From Lentilactobacillus sp. Marseille-Q4993 (GTDB lineage: Bacteria > Bacillota > Bacilli > Lactobacillales > Lactobacillaceae): a stretch of DNA of 64,000 nucleotides. The notes under the pieces are model-generated. The model saw only the letters and a list, made by a program, of their open reading frames with translations, was not told the DNA's origin and ran no database searches. The DNA is taken from the NCBI RefSeq assembly GCF_951230165.1, contig NZ_CATNVB010000003.1:1-64000 (forward strand), written 5' to 3'. The translations under genes were made by a program, and so were the position numbers. The number at the start of each line of letters is the position of its first letter. The stretch's first letter is position 1. Positions 7,468 to 17,069 of the stretch are shown here, in pieces.

Positions 7468-9087
7468 TTACTTTAAGTAAGCCCTTGTGTAATCATCCTC
7501 ACCGACTGGATGATACATAACACCCTTAAGCTTAGAATTAACCAAATGACTTTGAACCATGTGGTACAGTGGCACAACCGGTGCCTTTTCATTTAAGACC
7601 TTTTCAGCATTCCGTAAATTTGACCAATATTCTTTTTCATTATTTGCTGCTGAGCTCTCTGCGTTATCGACATACTTATCATAAGCTTTGTCGCTAAACT
7701 TTCCATGGTTTTGAGGATTTCCAGTTTGAAGAATTGTCATAAAACCAATTGGATCCGCAAAATCAGCCAGCCAAAGAGTTTGTGATAAATCAAATTTACC
7801 TTCATCCGTGGCACTTTGAACTGCCTTATCAGGTAGATTGCGAGCTTCAACTTTCAAATTTGGTAGACTTTGTTGCAAGGTTGATTGTAGGAATTCTGCC
7901 ACCTCTTTGGAAATCCCATCATCATTACCATAAACAGTTAAAGTAACATCCTTCTTACCAGACTCTTTCATTCCTTGTTTCCATAACTCTTTGGCTTTTG
8001 AAACATCATACTTATCGGTAGGTTCCATCTCTTTCCCAAAATCTTTTCCAGTTGTTGGATCCGTTGTTAATTTATTCGCAACATATGTGTACGCGGGTGT
8101 TGATCCGTCAGCTAACACCTTGTTAGTAAGTTTTTCTCTATCAACTGCCAAATTGACAGCTTGACGCATCTTAACATTATTTAACGCCTTCCCGTTTGCC
8201 ACATTAAGACGTGCATAATAAGTACCGGCTTTTTCAACATGAATCAGGCTCTTGTCATTTTGTAATCCTTGAGCTGTGGTTCCAGTAATCGTTGCATCAT
8301 CAAGCTTCTTTTGCTCAAATAAATTATGTGCTGTATTAGCATCTTTCACAACTTTCATATTAATTTGGTCTAATTTAATATCTTTCAAGTCGTAATAATA
8401 GTGATTTTTTGTAAGAGTCCAACTATCATTCGACCCATTCCATCCATTAACCTTAAATGGTCCATCATATGTCATTTTATCCGAACTTGTTCCATACTTA
8501 CTGCCATACTTCTTCACTGCACTTGTTTCTTGTGGGAAAAATGCCGGCAATACCATCATCTTTGTAAAATATGGCATAGGATGATCCAACTCTACCTGCA
8601 AAGTATGTTGATCCAGCGCTTTGACTCCCAACGATGACGCAGGCTTCTTTCCAGCTGAAACGGCGTCAGCATTCTTAATACCAGAGAATATGTAATTATA
8701 TCCAGACTTCGCAGTTGGTGCTGCAGAACGTTTCCATGCATTCTCAAAGTCTTGAGCAGTCACTGCTTTTCCATCGCTCCATTTTGCACTCTTTCTTAAT
8801 TTAAAAGTGTACGTTAATCCATTATTAGTAGGTTTTACAACTTTTTCCGCAATTCCCGCGGAAGGTTTATTATTTTGGTCTGAACGATATAATCCTTCCA
8901 TGCTTTGTTCCAAAACATTCCATTGAGTCAAGTCTGCATGATTTGAAGTATCCAACGACATTAAGTCAGTATCCTGCATTAAGGAAATTGTTTTTTTGTC
9001 CTTTTTTGCTCCTGATGCCCCACAACCAGCCAGCATAACTCCTAACACTAATAATAAACTACCAGTTAAATATTTTTTCCTCATCAC
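7468..9087 (-). CDS. Peptide ABC transporter substrate-binding lipoprotein (OppA type), copy 1
   Basis: A 539-residue extracellular solute-binding protein of family 5. A lipoprotein signal peptide ends in the lipobox LAGC, so it is anchored in the membrane outside the cell. The family signature GLYRSDQNNKPSAGIAEKV leads into the peptide-binding core, and SLDTSNHADLTQWNVLEQSMEGL is typical of OppA. It follows the prolyl aminopeptidase gene by ten bases and shares its T-box leader, so uptake and cleavage of peptides are made together. No OppBCDF genes lie nearby, so it must use a membrane complex encoded elsewhere. The start is GTG 9087 or the adjacent ATG. Confidence 0.92.
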   Translation of the reverse strand: MMRKKYLTGSLLLVLGVMLAGCGASGAKKDKKTISLMQDTDLMSLDTSNHADLTQWNVLEQSMEGLYRSDQNNKPSAGIAEKVVKPTNNGLTYTFKLRKSAKWSDGKAVTAQDFENAWKRSAAPTAKSGYNYIFSGIKNADAVSAGKKPASSLGVKALDQHTLQVELDHPMPYFTKMMVLPAFFPQETSAVKKYGSKYGTSSDKMTYDGPFKVNGWNGSNDSWTLTKNHYYYDLKDIKLDQINMKVVKDANTAHNLFEQKKLDDATITGTTAQGLQNDKSLIHVEKAGTYYARLNVANGKALNNVKMRQAVNLAVDREKLTNKVLADGSTPAYTYVANKLTTDPTTGKDFGKEMEPTDKYDVSKAKELWKQGMKESGKKDVTLTVYGNDDGISKEVAEFLQSTLQQSLPNLKVEARNLPDKAVQSATDEGKFDLSQTLWLADFADPIGFMTILQTGNPQNHGKFSDKAYDKYVDNAESSAANNEKEYWSNLRNAEKVLNEKAPVVPLYHMVQSHLVNSKLKGVMYHPVGEDDYTRAYLK

Positions 9088-9097
9088 AATTCACTCC

Positions 9098-9997
9098 CTA
9101 TTTAAAATCATTATTCTCAACATCCTTCAAAAACTCACCCAAAGTTTTAAAAAATGCACTAGGATTATCAACACTATGACAGTGACCACCATCTGGAGTC
9201 AAAACTAATCTTGAGTTTGGAATTTTTTTCTCCATTCTCTTTGCAGCGTCAAGAGGCATAGTATCGTGATCACCAAATGTTAAAAGAGTTGGCATTTTTA
9301 GATTTTGAACATCATTTCTACGATCCCATCCATTCAGTTTTCCAACCATCACAAACTCATTATTGCCTTGAAAGTAGTTATACACAGGAGATGCATTATG
9401 GCTTACCAAATGTTTTGCACCATTTTCTGGATGACGCATAACAAAATTTCCGTTTAATACATTCACTAACTGTTGGTACTTTGGATCATCAAATCTTTCT
9501 TGCTCTTCAACATTTCTCATATACTCGACATCAAATGCCGATAATGTTTCATCACGTAGCCGATTAACATTTGGTGTATATTCCTCAATACTGTCAATCA
9601 TGCTCATAACAATTAGTCCTTTTAAATGATTCCCGTACTTCAGTGCGTATTCTTGAGCAAGCAATCCTCCCCATGAATGACCTAACAAATAAAAATCATC
9701 TAGTCCCAACTGTTGTCTAACTTCTTCTAACTCCGACAAATAATAATCTAATGTTAAGTACTTCTTATTTTCTGGATTATTATAATCTGGCTGATCAGAA
9801 AAAAACGAACCTAGCTGGTCATACATAGAAACTCTAACTTTGTCTGGGCCAAGCATTTCAGCAAAATTTTCAAACTCTTCATGAGTACCACCTGGTCCAC
9901 CGTGTAGACAAAGAAGATTTACTTTACCAGTTCCCACCGTTCTTGAAAATAAATGAAATCCATTTTTCAAAGTTAATACTTTACTTCCTTCAAACAT
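9098..9997 (-). CDS. pip: Prolyl aminopeptidase-type alpha/beta hydrolase
   Basis: A 299-residue cytosolic hydrolase. The oxyanion-hole motif LHGGPGG, the nucleophile elbow GHSWGG (Ser catalytic), the acidic residue in FGDHD and the His in DGGHCHS give the full catalytic triad in the right order. The HGGPG and GHSWGG forms together are typical of proline iminopeptidases, which release N-terminal proline from peptides. It is the first gene after T-box 1 and is followed by an OppA-type gene. Proline specificity is family-based inference; related enzymes include other small aminopeptidases. Confidence 0.85.
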   Translation of the reverse strand: MFEGSKVLTLKNGFHLFSRTVGTGKVNLLCLHGGPGGTHEEFENFAEMLGPDKVRVSMYDQLGSFFSDQPDYNNPENKKYLTLDYYLSELEEVRQQLGLDDFYLLGHSWGGLLAQEYALKYGNHLKGLIVMSMIDSIEEYTPNVNRLRDETLSAFDVEYMRNVEEQERFDDPKYQQLVNVLNGNFVMRHPENGAKHLVSHNASPVYNYFQGNNEFVMVGKLNGWDRRNDVQNLKMPTLLTFGDHDTMPLDAAKRMEKKIPNSRLVLTPDGGHCHSVDNPSAFFKTLGEFLKDVENNDFK

Positions 9998-10047
9998 TTA
10001 TACACACCTCATTTTATTTTTATATTTAGATTTGAATAGAAAATAAA

Positions 10048-10350
10048 AAACGCCCTATGTATTTCTACATAGGGCGTTTCCGCGGTACCACCTATCGACG
10101 CAATAGCTTTACTAGCAAAATAAAGCCATGCCTTCACGCACGGCAATCCGCCGGCAGGATTGCGATACGTGTCCAAAATAACGGTTGGATACCATCAAGG
10201 ATTACTAAGTTCATCCTTGCCACTAGAGGGGATATAATCTTTACAAATTTTACCCTTTTTCACCAGCCAAGAGCTCTCTGAAAAAAATTATAATGATCAG
10301 TTCCTCATTGTTGCGTTTTTTAATTTTCTAATCATTTATTAATGTCTTGT
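10048..10350 (-). ncRNA. T-box riboswitch 1 (upstream of pip-oppA)
   Basis: On the minus strand a leader of about 300 nt contains the AGAGAG motif of stem I (near 10275) and the conserved T-box sequence TGGTACCGCG (10081-10090), and ends in a perfect terminator hairpin (10048-10079) with a T run. The promoter is TTGACT (10375-10380) and TAAAGT (10351-10356). The TGGT bulge fits a tRNA whose discriminator base is A. I cannot fix the specifier codon with confidence, although CCC (Pro) is among the codons in the specifier region. Confidence 0.9.
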
Positions 10351-10380
10351 ACTTTACCAGTTACCCTTCACCAAAGTCAA
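10351..10380 (-). promoter_or_regulatory. Promoter of T-box 1 transcript
   Basis: TTGACT and TAAAGT are separated by 18 bp on the minus strand. The same TTGACTTT start recurs at the other two T-box promoters. Confidence 0.7.
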
Positions 10381-10468
10381 CCGTATTTTAGAAAAAAGTT
10401 CATTTATCGCTATATGATGGATAAATCGTTGAGGATTCCTACATTAACTGTCAAAAATTATAGCAAAT

Positions 10469-10505
10469 AAAAAAAGTTCAAATTGCCGACAGCAATTTGA
10501 ACTTA
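10469..10505 (-). terminator. Terminator of the ABC exporter operon
   Basis: AAGTTCAAATTGC pairs with GCAATTTGAACTT, with a T run on the minus strand. Confidence 0.85.
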
Positions 10506-10518
10506 ATTAAATTAACTA

Positions 10519-13131
10519 TTACTCATTTGATTTCAATGCCTCGACCATATCCACTCGCTTAAGCCGTCTATGGGTCAGCATAATCACAATTAGATTGAAC
10601 ATAATCATCAAAATCGTTGCCACAACGTAACCAAGCGGTTTGATAATCAATGGGAAAATCACTGCCGTTGTCGCTGCTTGATGAAGAACATAGACCGTAA
10701 GCAGGGTCCCCAATCCGTAGCCAGCAACAATTCCAACAATGGCCAGAATGATGCTTTCACGGGCAACATACATCGTTACCTCAGGATCGAAAAATCCCAA
10801 TACTTTAATTGTCGAAAGTTCCCGCAATCGCTCCGAAACATTGATATTATTCAGATTGTAAAGCACAATAAACGACAATAACCCTGAAAGTAGAATGAAA
10901 ATCCAGACAACTGGTCCCATCTGACTGGCCATATTAGACAGGGTTTTCTGTTGATCCCGAGTAAAACTAATCCCAAGAATATCACTGTTATCGGTTATCC
11001 ACTTCTTACCCAGCTTGGTTTCCTTACTCTTATCAGTGTTGTGTAACTTAACCAATAATGTTTTCACTTCTGGCTTTTCATGCATGAATTTCTGATAACG
11101 ATTCTTAGTTGTATAAATAAAATTACTTACGTAGTTTTCAGCTATACCAATAACCTTCGCCTTAGTTTTCGATTGACCTGATCTAGCTAACGAAATTGTG
11201 TCGCCCTTTTTGACCTTTAATTTCTTGGCCATCTTCTCGGTGATGATAACGCCATCGTCACTTATCTTTAATGGCTTCTTAGTCTTATCATCCCGAACAT
11301 TGATAAATTTCTTGAAGTCGCCTTTATTCTCAGGAGCATAAACGGTGATGTCAGCCACATTACCGTTTCCATTAGAAGCCTTAACAGTTCCGGTGGCAAC
11401 CCTAGCACTATCACGATAGTCGCCACCTTTTTTGACTGTTCTTTGAACACTCGCCAGTTTAGCAGGAGTCTTTGACTGAACAACCGCATCATAATGGATA
11501 ATATTGCCATACTGAAGTTTTCCAGAGCCCGAGATCGAGTTATCCAAGCCAAATCCAGTCAGAATCAGCGCCGTTCCACCGGCAATCCCTAAAATCGTCA
11601 TAAATCCACGTGACTTAAATCTGAACAGATTTCGATAACTGATTTTTTGGTTGAATTTTAACCTAGACCAAATAAATGTAATCCGTTCTAATAGAATCTT
11701 TTTTGCCGACTTGGGAGCTTTTGGTCGCATTAATTCTGATGGCACAACGCGTACTTCTTTGGAAATAACAATGAAAGCAGCTCCAACGGTTGAAATAAGT
11801 GCCAGAATCACTGCCAAGCCAATTGAAACCCAGTCAAAGTTAACGACTGAATCTTTAAGCACGTAAGTTTTGTACATCGATAACACAAATCTCGGTAACG
11901 TCAGATTTCCAATCAACGAACCGCCAACAATTCCAAGTAACGCAGCATAAAATGCATACATTACGTACTGATAGGCAATCGATCCCTTTGAAAACCCAAG
12001 GGCCTTCAGCGTTCCAATCTGGCCTCGGGATTCCTCAACCATTCTAGTAACCGTTGTAAAGGTAATTAAAGCTGCTAAAAGGAAGAAGAAAAGTGGAAAG
12101 ACATTGGCGATCGCCGCAATTCGGTCAGAACTATCACCGTACCCACTGAAGCCTGGAAAATCTTCTCTGGTTGACCATAAATACGTTGGTTTCGTAGCTT
12201 TTTCTACCTTTGCCCTTTGAGAAACTAATTTTTTCTTACTAGCATCGATCCGTTTTTGAGCACTCGTTAATTGACTATTAGCAGTCATTTGACCATTTGA
12301 CGCCTTTTTGAGAGCAGCCTTGGACTTATCAAGTTGCTTTTGAGAATCATCGAGTTTAGTTTGAGCAGCATCAAGCTTCTTAAGCGCAGGCCCAGCTAGT
12401 TCGTTAGCCCGATCGGCTTTACGATCGTTCAACTCTCGTTTTAAATCAGATACTTTATCATCGACTGCATTCTTATATTTCTTAGAGAACGTAGCGTACT
12501 TATCCAAACTATTGAATCGAACATTAATTGCGGTGTTAACGGGCATATTCATCGCTTTATCGGTAACGTAGGCAAAAAATTGAACCTGCCCATTCCCAAT
12601 ATTAGCGGCGCCCCGCGTTGAATTATCAATGTACTGAACCGAATCGGCAAAACCAACCACCTTGTAAGTTCGTTGCTTTAGTTTGGCTGACTTAGCAAAC
12701 TTGAACGAATCTCCTAATTTATAACCTTCATCTTTTTTGGCCTTACTATCAAGGACAATTTCATTCGCCTTTTTTGGTAAATGGCCACTTCTTATAATCA
12801 GCTTATTCTGTTTGGCATTCTTCTTGTATCCATAGACCGCAACCGCATCACGGTTCTTACCACCGATTGCAGTCTTGTACTTAACCGCTTCAGCTTTGGC
12901 ACCACTGACCTTTTCAGCTGCCTTGACATCCTTGTCCGTGAATCCCTTATCAGATATAACTTGTACATCACTCAATCGCTGCGTTTTAACTTCTGACTGA
13001 AGAGAGTCATTTAGCGCGGGGCCTGTTGCCTTGACCCCAACGAAAATCAGCACCCCAAGCATGATGATTAGAGCAATCGCGAAGAATCGACCAAGCGATC
13101 CCTTGATATTTCTGAATAGTAATTTATTCAT
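10519..13131 (-). CDS. FtsX-type ABC transporter permease
   Basis: An 870-residue membrane protein of the MacB/FtsX permease group. An N-terminal TM helix (IALIIMLGVLIFVGV) leads into a large extracytoplasmic domain with a Lys- and Gln-rich coiled-coil segment (about residues 240-310). Three TM helices follow with the FtsX signature LITFTTVTRMVEESRGQIGTLKALGFS, then a second extracytoplasmic domain and a second FtsX unit ending ISVSERLRELSTIKVLGF-like (INVSERLRELSTIKVLGF in this protein). This two-unit layout is seen in exporters for antimicrobial peptides or lipoproteins. It is ten bases behind its ATPase gene and divergent from a TetR regulator. The substrate is unknown. Confidence 0.9.
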   Translation of the reverse strand: MNKLLFRNIKGSLGRFFAIALIIMLGVLIFVGVKATGPALNDSLQSEVKTQRLSDVQVISDKGFTDKDVKAAEKVSGAKAEAVKYKTAIGGKNRDAVAVYGYKKNAKQNKLIIRSGHLPKKANEIVLDSKAKKDEGYKLGDSFKFAKSAKLKQRTYKVVGFADSVQYIDNSTRGAANIGNGQVQFFAYVTDKAMNMPVNTAINVRFNSLDKYATFSKKYKNAVDDKVSDLKRELNDRKADRANELAGPALKKLDAAQTKLDDSQKQLDKSKAALKKASNGQMTANSQLTSAQKRIDASKKKLVSQRAKVEKATKPTYLWSTREDFPGFSGYGDSSDRIAAIANVFPLFFFLLAALITFTTVTRMVEESRGQIGTLKALGFSKGSIAYQYVMYAFYAALLGIVGGSLIGNLTLPRFVLSMYKTYVLKDSVVNFDWVSIGLAVILALISTVGAAFIVISKEVRVVPSELMRPKAPKSAKKILLERITFIWSRLKFNQKISYRNLFRFKSRGFMTILGIAGGTALILTGFGLDNSISGSGKLQYGNIIHYDAVVQSKTPAKLASVQRTVKKGGDYRDSARVATGTVKASNGNGNVADITVYAPENKGDFKKFINVRDDKTKKPLKISDDGVIITEKMAKKLKVKKGDTISLARSGQSKTKAKVIGIAENYVSNFIYTTKNRYQKFMHEKPEVKTLLVKLHNTDKSKETKLGKKWITDNSDILGISFTRDQQKTLSNMASQMGPVVWIFILLSGLLSFIVLYNLNNINVSERLRELSTIKVLGFFDPEVTMYVARESIILAIVGIVAGYGLGTLLTVYVLHQAATTAVIFPLIIKPLGYVVATILMIMFNLIVIMLTHRRLKRVDMVEALKSNE

Positions 13132-13141
13132 CTCTACTCAC

Positions 13142-13843
13142 CTACCAAACGATGTCTTCGACGGGAACTGGATTCTCGTGGTTTTCAACGTCTCTAACTT
13201 GGGCATCGTTGATATGAATGACCCGATCCGCCATCTTGGCAATTTCAGAGTTATGCGTGATGATAATTACCGTTCTCCCAAACTTGCGACTTGCATCGTT
13301 CAACAACTGCAAAACCTGTTTTCCGGTCTTGTAATCTAGAGCCTCAGTAGGTTCATCGCACAGTAACAACTTAGGGTTTTTAGCCAATGCTCGAGCGATT
13401 GCCACCCGTTGTTGCTCCCCACCAGATAGTTGAGAAGGAAAGTTATTCAATCGCTTTTCAAGGCCGACTTCTTTGAGAACTTCACCGGCATCCTGCCCAT
13501 CATCAACCAGAGAGGTGGCTAACTCGACGTTTTCTAACGTTGAGAGATTCGGGATCAAGTTGTAAAACTGAAAAATAAAGCCAACGTCATTGCGCCGGTA
13601 TTGAGTCAATTGCTTGTCATTGTACTCAGCAACATTCGCCCCGTCGACAATGATTTGACCACTGGTTGGGCTATCCATACCACCTAGCATGTTCAACACC
13701 GTTGATTTACCAGCACCACTTGGCCCCAGAATCACAGTCAGTTTACCCTTTTCAACTTCAAAGCTGATATCATTATTGGCAACAATTTCCGTGTCACCCA
13801 TTTGGTACTTTTTAAACTCGTTTTTGACTTCAATATAAGCCAT
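13142..13843 (-). CDS. ABC transporter ATP-binding protein (MacB/LolD type)
   Basis: About 233 residues with Walker [11 protein letters not shown]-loop [11 protein letters not shown], signature [15 protein letters not shown] and Walker [13 protein letters not shown], followed by the H-loop ITHNSE. These are the marks of ATPases that work with FtsX-type permeases. The start is ATG 13843 (MAYIEVKN) with GGAGGAATTTTG before it; the upstream in-frame ATG at 13873 has no ribosome binding site. It makes an operon with the permease gene and is probably repressed by the divergent TetR protein. Confidence 0.92.
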   Translation of the reverse strand: MAYIEVKNEFKKYQMGDTEIVANNDISFEVEKGKLTVILGPSGAGKSTVLNMLGGMDSPTSGQIIVDGANVAEYNDKQLTQYRRNDVGFIFQFYNLIPNLSTLENVELATSLVDDGQDAGEVLKEVGLEKRLNNFPSQLSGGEQQRVAIARALAKNPKLLLCDEPTEALDYKTGKQVLQLLNDASRKFGRTVIIITHNSEIAKMADRVIHINDAQVRDVENHENPVPVEDIVW

Positions 13844-13865
13844 CAAAATTCCTCCACTTTTAAAT

Positions 13866-13878
13866 GAACACATTGTTC
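13866..13878. promoter_or_regulatory. Candidate TetR operator GAACA-CAT-TGTTC
   Basis: A perfect dyad with five-base arms lies between the divergent ABC and TetR genes, just upstream of the ATPase start. The half-site TGTTC also appears near the TetR start. Assignment to the neighbouring TetR is inference. Confidence 0.4.
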
Positions 13879-13990
13879 TTTTAATGACAGTATGCTATCT
13901 TAAAAACAAGATATCAATAACCAATATTTAACCACGTGTTATCTAATCAACATTTATTAATTATTTGTTCAGTTAAAGGGGATACAAGCT

Positions 13991-14545
13991 ATGGTTGGAA
14001 CTAAGGATAACCGCAGAACTCAAATTACCAAACGGCTACTTAAAGATGCATTACTATCCATTTTACAAACTAAACCTCTCGACAAAGTTACCATCACTGA
14101 AATTACCAATCGTGCAGATGTTAACCGAGGTACGTTTTATCTACACTATAATACCCCTCAAGAATTATTTAATGCGATTGAAGACGATTTGATTTCAGAA
14201 ATCAAACCAATGATCGATGAATTCCTAATTAAAAATTCCAGCGATTTTCTTGCTAACCTTCTGACAACCATCAAAGAAAATAGTCCGGCAACCACTGTTA
14301 TCTTGCAGGATATTGAGAGTAACCGGTTGCTTAACAAACTGATTCAACCACTCCGTTCTCAAACCAAACAACGGATTGAAGCTCACTTCCACGAAGCAGA
14401 CCCCGAAGTAAACGATATGTATTTCGACTTTTGCATGGCTGGTTCAGTTAACATAATTCTGAAATGGCTTGCGACTGACAGTCAACTAACCGCTGCTCAG
14501 GTTGCTGAGGTGATTTACAAGAGTGTGCCATACGCACCAAAATAA
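13991..14545 (+). CDS. TetR/AcrR-family regulator of the ABC exporter
   Basis: A 184-residue repressor-type protein. The N-terminal HTH is clear: RTQITKRLLKDALLSIL, then VTITEITNRADVNRGTFYLHYNT with the usual G-T-F-Y-x-H-Y ending. The C-terminal ligand domain is not recognisable by eye. Divergent placement from the ABC operon and a shared promoter region suggest it represses the exporter until a toxic ligand binds. AAAGGGG precedes the ATG. The inducing ligand is unknown. Confidence 0.88.
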   Translation: MVGTKDNRRTQITKRLLKDALLSILQTKPLDKVTITEITNRADVNRGTFYLHYNTPQELFNAIEDDLISEIKPMIDEFLIKNSSDFLANLLTTIKENSPATTVILQDIESNRLLNKLIQPLRSQTKQRIEAHFHEADPEVNDMYFDFCMAGSVNIILKWLATDSQLTAAQVAEVIYKSVPYAPK

Positions 14546-14548
14546 AAA

Positions 14549-14580
14549 ACACAGAAGCTGGAGATGGCTTCTGTGTTCCT
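14549..14580. terminator. Probable terminator after the TetR gene
   Basis: AACACAGAAGC pairs with GCTTCTGTGTT around a short loop. The T-tract is weak on the plus strand. Confidence 0.5.
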
Positions 14581-14720
14581 TAGATTAAGTTGATTAGTTT
14601 AGGAGCAAAATGCAAAGTTACCAACACTGTGCAAAACGCCTAATTCCGAAGAATGCAAGTACGGCCTTACCTACACCCCTGGTCGACAAATCATATTTAA
14701 TAACGACTGTCTATAATTCA

Positions 14721-14735
14721 TTGTAAGCGGTTTCT
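14721..14735. promoter_or_regulatory. cre-like catabolite site, no gene attached
   Basis: TTGTAAGCGGTTTCT fits the consensus WTGNAANCGNWNNCW at every fixed position. No gene starts nearby on either strand. Confidence 0.55.
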
Positions 14736-14885
14736 ACCGAAATATAAATACCCTAAAAGTTATATATGGTATATTTTTCCGACTTTTTCATTTTAAATGT
14801 AAAAGCCTAATGAATTCTGGTTACTACAACGATGATAACGGTTTATAAAAAGCAACACTTAATTTAAAATATCTCACTTTAATTA

Positions 14886-14928
14886 CAAAAGAGGTATGGA
14901 ATTGGAATCACTCCATACCTCTTTTTAT
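14886..14928. terminator. Bidirectional terminator without an obvious upstream gene
   Basis: AGAGGTATGGA pairs with TCCATACCTCT, with A and T tracts on the flanks. Confidence 0.75.
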
Positions 14929-15014
14929 TTACTTTTTAGTCGAAACTAATTGAGAGTTTCCAGTCACAAAGTTACCATTCGTTAATTCAAATCTTGAAGT
15001 GTATTTATTCCAAA

Positions 15015-15052
15015 TAAAAAACGGGGTCCATTTCCGTTTCCCCCGTTTTCTA
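15015..15052 (-). terminator. Terminator of the GH127/GPH operon
   Basis: On the minus strand, AACGGGG pairs with CCCCGTT followed by a T run. Confidence 0.75.
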
Positions 15053-15060
15053 TTTGAACA

Positions 15061-17028
15061 TTATTGCTTATTCAACCAAACTCTCATTTGGCCATCACTT
15101 CTGTTTGCCCATGAATAGTAAGGAATCAAAGTGAGTTTACTTGGAATTAACTTCTCTTCTTTATCTTCAACGTAGAGATCATCATTCTCGTCATCAAGAA
15201 CTGGTTTCTCAGCGACAACACTCACAACCCCTACCCCATCAAGGAGTTGTTCGTCAAAGTGATATTCTGGCTGTTCTTTGGTGTTAACCTTGTACAACCA
15301 CAATGGAATTTCGTTATCTTCTTGTTCAGCAGCGTAAACGATTGGTCCACGTTGAACTGCAACTTGACCGTAGTCTTCTTCGTTGCGGTTGTTTGAACGC
15401 ATGAACTTAGTGCTCATATCGAGGTCAAGGTCGATAGTAGTAGTAGTGCCTTCAGCAACTTGAACGTATACAAATCCGTTGTCATTTGCTAAGTCAGCAG
15501 CTTGACCGTTAACCTTGATATCGGTGCTCTTTGACCAACCTGGAATTCTGATACCAAAGCTGAATTCTGCTCCCTCTGGGTTTGAGATGGTGTAGTGAAT
15601 ATCGCCGGCCCATGGGAAGTTGTTAGTTTGTTCAACAGATACACCATTTTCGAAACTAGCGTTGTTAGAAATGAATTGGTGGCTTAATACAGTGTCACCC
15701 TTGACTGTGTAAATGTAACGATCAACTGATGTGATCAAACGAGCCAAGTTTGCTGGACAACATGCGCAACCAAACCAGTCAGCCCGGTGAGTCAATACGT
15801 GTGACTTGCCAGGGTTACCCTTTGAAGCAACTGGATCAGCTTCAAGTGGGTTAACGTAGTAGAAGTGCTTACCGTCAAGTGACATTCCTGAAAGAGTACC
15901 GTTAAACAGTTCCTTTTCAAGGACATCGCCATATTCACCCTTTGCTTCAACCCCAAGCATTTGCTTAGCGAAGAATGACATACCAACTGAAGCACAAGTT
16001 TCACCGTACATCGTATCGTTAGGTAAATCGTAATCATAAGTGAATGATTCACCAGTAGTGGTTGAGCCGATGTTTCCAGTTACGTACATTCTGCGTTTTA
16101 CGATGTCGTTCCAGAAACGTTTGCATGCAGCTAACAAGTCTTGATCACCTGTCAAACGAGCTACGTGAGCGATACCGGTACAAAGGTAAACAACCCGAAC
16201 TGCGTGACCAGTCAATGCCTCTTGGTCTTTGATTGGCTTGTCATTTTGGTAGTAACTCTTTGGGAAGTCTTGCATATTGGCAATCAAATCACGGTCAACG
16301 CCATCTTTTTCGATTTGTCTGTCAAAGAAATCTGGATCTTGACCACGTTGGTTCAAGAAGTAATGAGCCAAATCGAGGTAACGTTGTTCGTCTGTAACTT
16401 CATACAAACGAGCTAAGGCTAATTCTATCTCTGGGTGACCATCAATTCCTGCGATTTTGCCATCTTCAAGACCGAAGTTATCATCGATGCAATCTGCCAT
16501 TCTAGTTGCGATGTCCAAAGCCTTTTGGTTACCAGTAGTTTGGAAGTATGCAACTCCAGCTTCAATGTAGTGACCCATAGTGTAAAGTTCGTGTGATTGT
16601 TGAAGACGTTTGAACTTTCTTTCAGGGGCATCAATTTGGAAGTAAGTTGATAGGTAACCATCATCATCTTGAGCATCAGCAATCAAATCAATTAATTCAT
16701 CGGTGATTTTCTTGAGATCCTCATTTGGATGATAAGTGAATGAGTATGCTGCAGCTTCCAACCACTTGTAAACATCGGTATCTTGGAATGGGAAGCCATA
16801 ATGATGACCTTCCATCTTGCCCGCAGCAATCTTCAAGTTGGCAACGGCATGACTATTTTTGTCTTGACCGTTATTTTGAGGATCTTCTGCAATGCTGATA
16901 TCTGCTTCGTCGTTCATAACTGCCCATTGGTAAGGGAGCACTTCTTTAACAACTAACTCACGATATCTCTTCCAAAAGTCTGAGGTAACCTCAACTTTAT
17001 TTAATTTGGGTGAAGTAAGTACTTTCAT
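15061..17028 (-). CDS. Beta-L-arabinofuranosidase, GH127
   Basis: A 655-residue cytosolic glycoside hydrolase of family GH127 (HypBA1 type), which releases L-arabinofuranose. The catalytic zinc site is visible: the Glu and Cys of YGETCASVGMSFF and the Cys pair of WFGCACCPANLARL, matching the Glu plus three Cys arrangement of HypBA1. The N-terminal half is an alpha/alpha barrel (WLEAAAYSF, DDGYLSTYFQ) and the C-terminus is beta-rich. There is no signal peptide, so the substrate is imported first, presumably by the GPH transporter encoded upstream in the same operon. Exact linkage preference is not readable from sequence. Confidence 0.93.
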   Translation of the reverse strand: MKVLTSPKLNKVEVTSDFWKRYRELVVKEVLPYQWAVMNDEADISIAEDPQNNGQDKNSHAVANLKIAAGKMEGHHYGFPFQDTDVYKWLEAAAYSFTYHPNEDLKKITDELIDLIADAQDDDGYLSTYFQIDAPERKFKRLQQSHELYTMGHYIEAGVAYFQTTGNQKALDIATRMADCIDDNFGLEDGKIAGIDGHPEIELALARLYEVTDEQRYLDLAHYFLNQRGQDPDFFDRQIEKDGVDRDLIANMQDFPKSYYQNDKPIKDQEALTGHAVRVVYLCTGIAHVARLTGDQDLLAACKRFWNDIVKRRMYVTGNIGSTTTGESFTYDYDLPNDTMYGETCASVGMSFFAKQMLGVEAKGEYGDVLEKELFNGTLSGMSLDGKHFYYVNPLEADPVASKGNPGKSHVLTHRADWFGCACCPANLARLITSVDRYIYTVKGDTVLSHQFISNNASFENGVSVEQTNNFPWAGDIHYTISNPEGAEFSFGIRIPGWSKSTDIKVNGQAADLANDNGFVYVQVAEGTTTTIDLDLDMSTKFMRSNNRNEEDYGQVAVQRGPIVYAAEQEDNEIPLWLYKVNTKEQPEYHFDEQLLDGVGVVSVVAEKPVLDDENDDLYVEDKEEKLIPSKLTLIPYYSWANRSDGQMRVWLNKQ

Positions 17029-17069
17029 TCTGACTTCTTCCTTTCATTTCTTAGTGAACAAATTTCAAA

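Larger units (their letters stand above)
14546..15060. other. Gene-poor interval with an orphan cre-like site
   Basis: More than 500 bp hold no gene. Visible items are a consensus-matching catabolite site TTGTAAGCGGTTTCT (14721-14735), AT-rich promoter-like DNA around 14750-14800, a 12-codon open frame at about 14811 (too short to support), and two terminators (14886-14928 and 15015-15052). It may be the remains of a deleted carbon-source gene whose promoter and terminator survive. Confidence 0.45.

Noticed and set aside
10057-10281. A 74-codon plus-strand ORF
   Set aside because: It lies antisense within T-box 1 and owes its open frame to the structured leader.
14811-14850. A 12-codon frame with Gly-Tyr-Tyr-Asn-Asp content
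   Set aside because: Too short, no ribosome binding site. It could be a gene remnant but cannot be supported.
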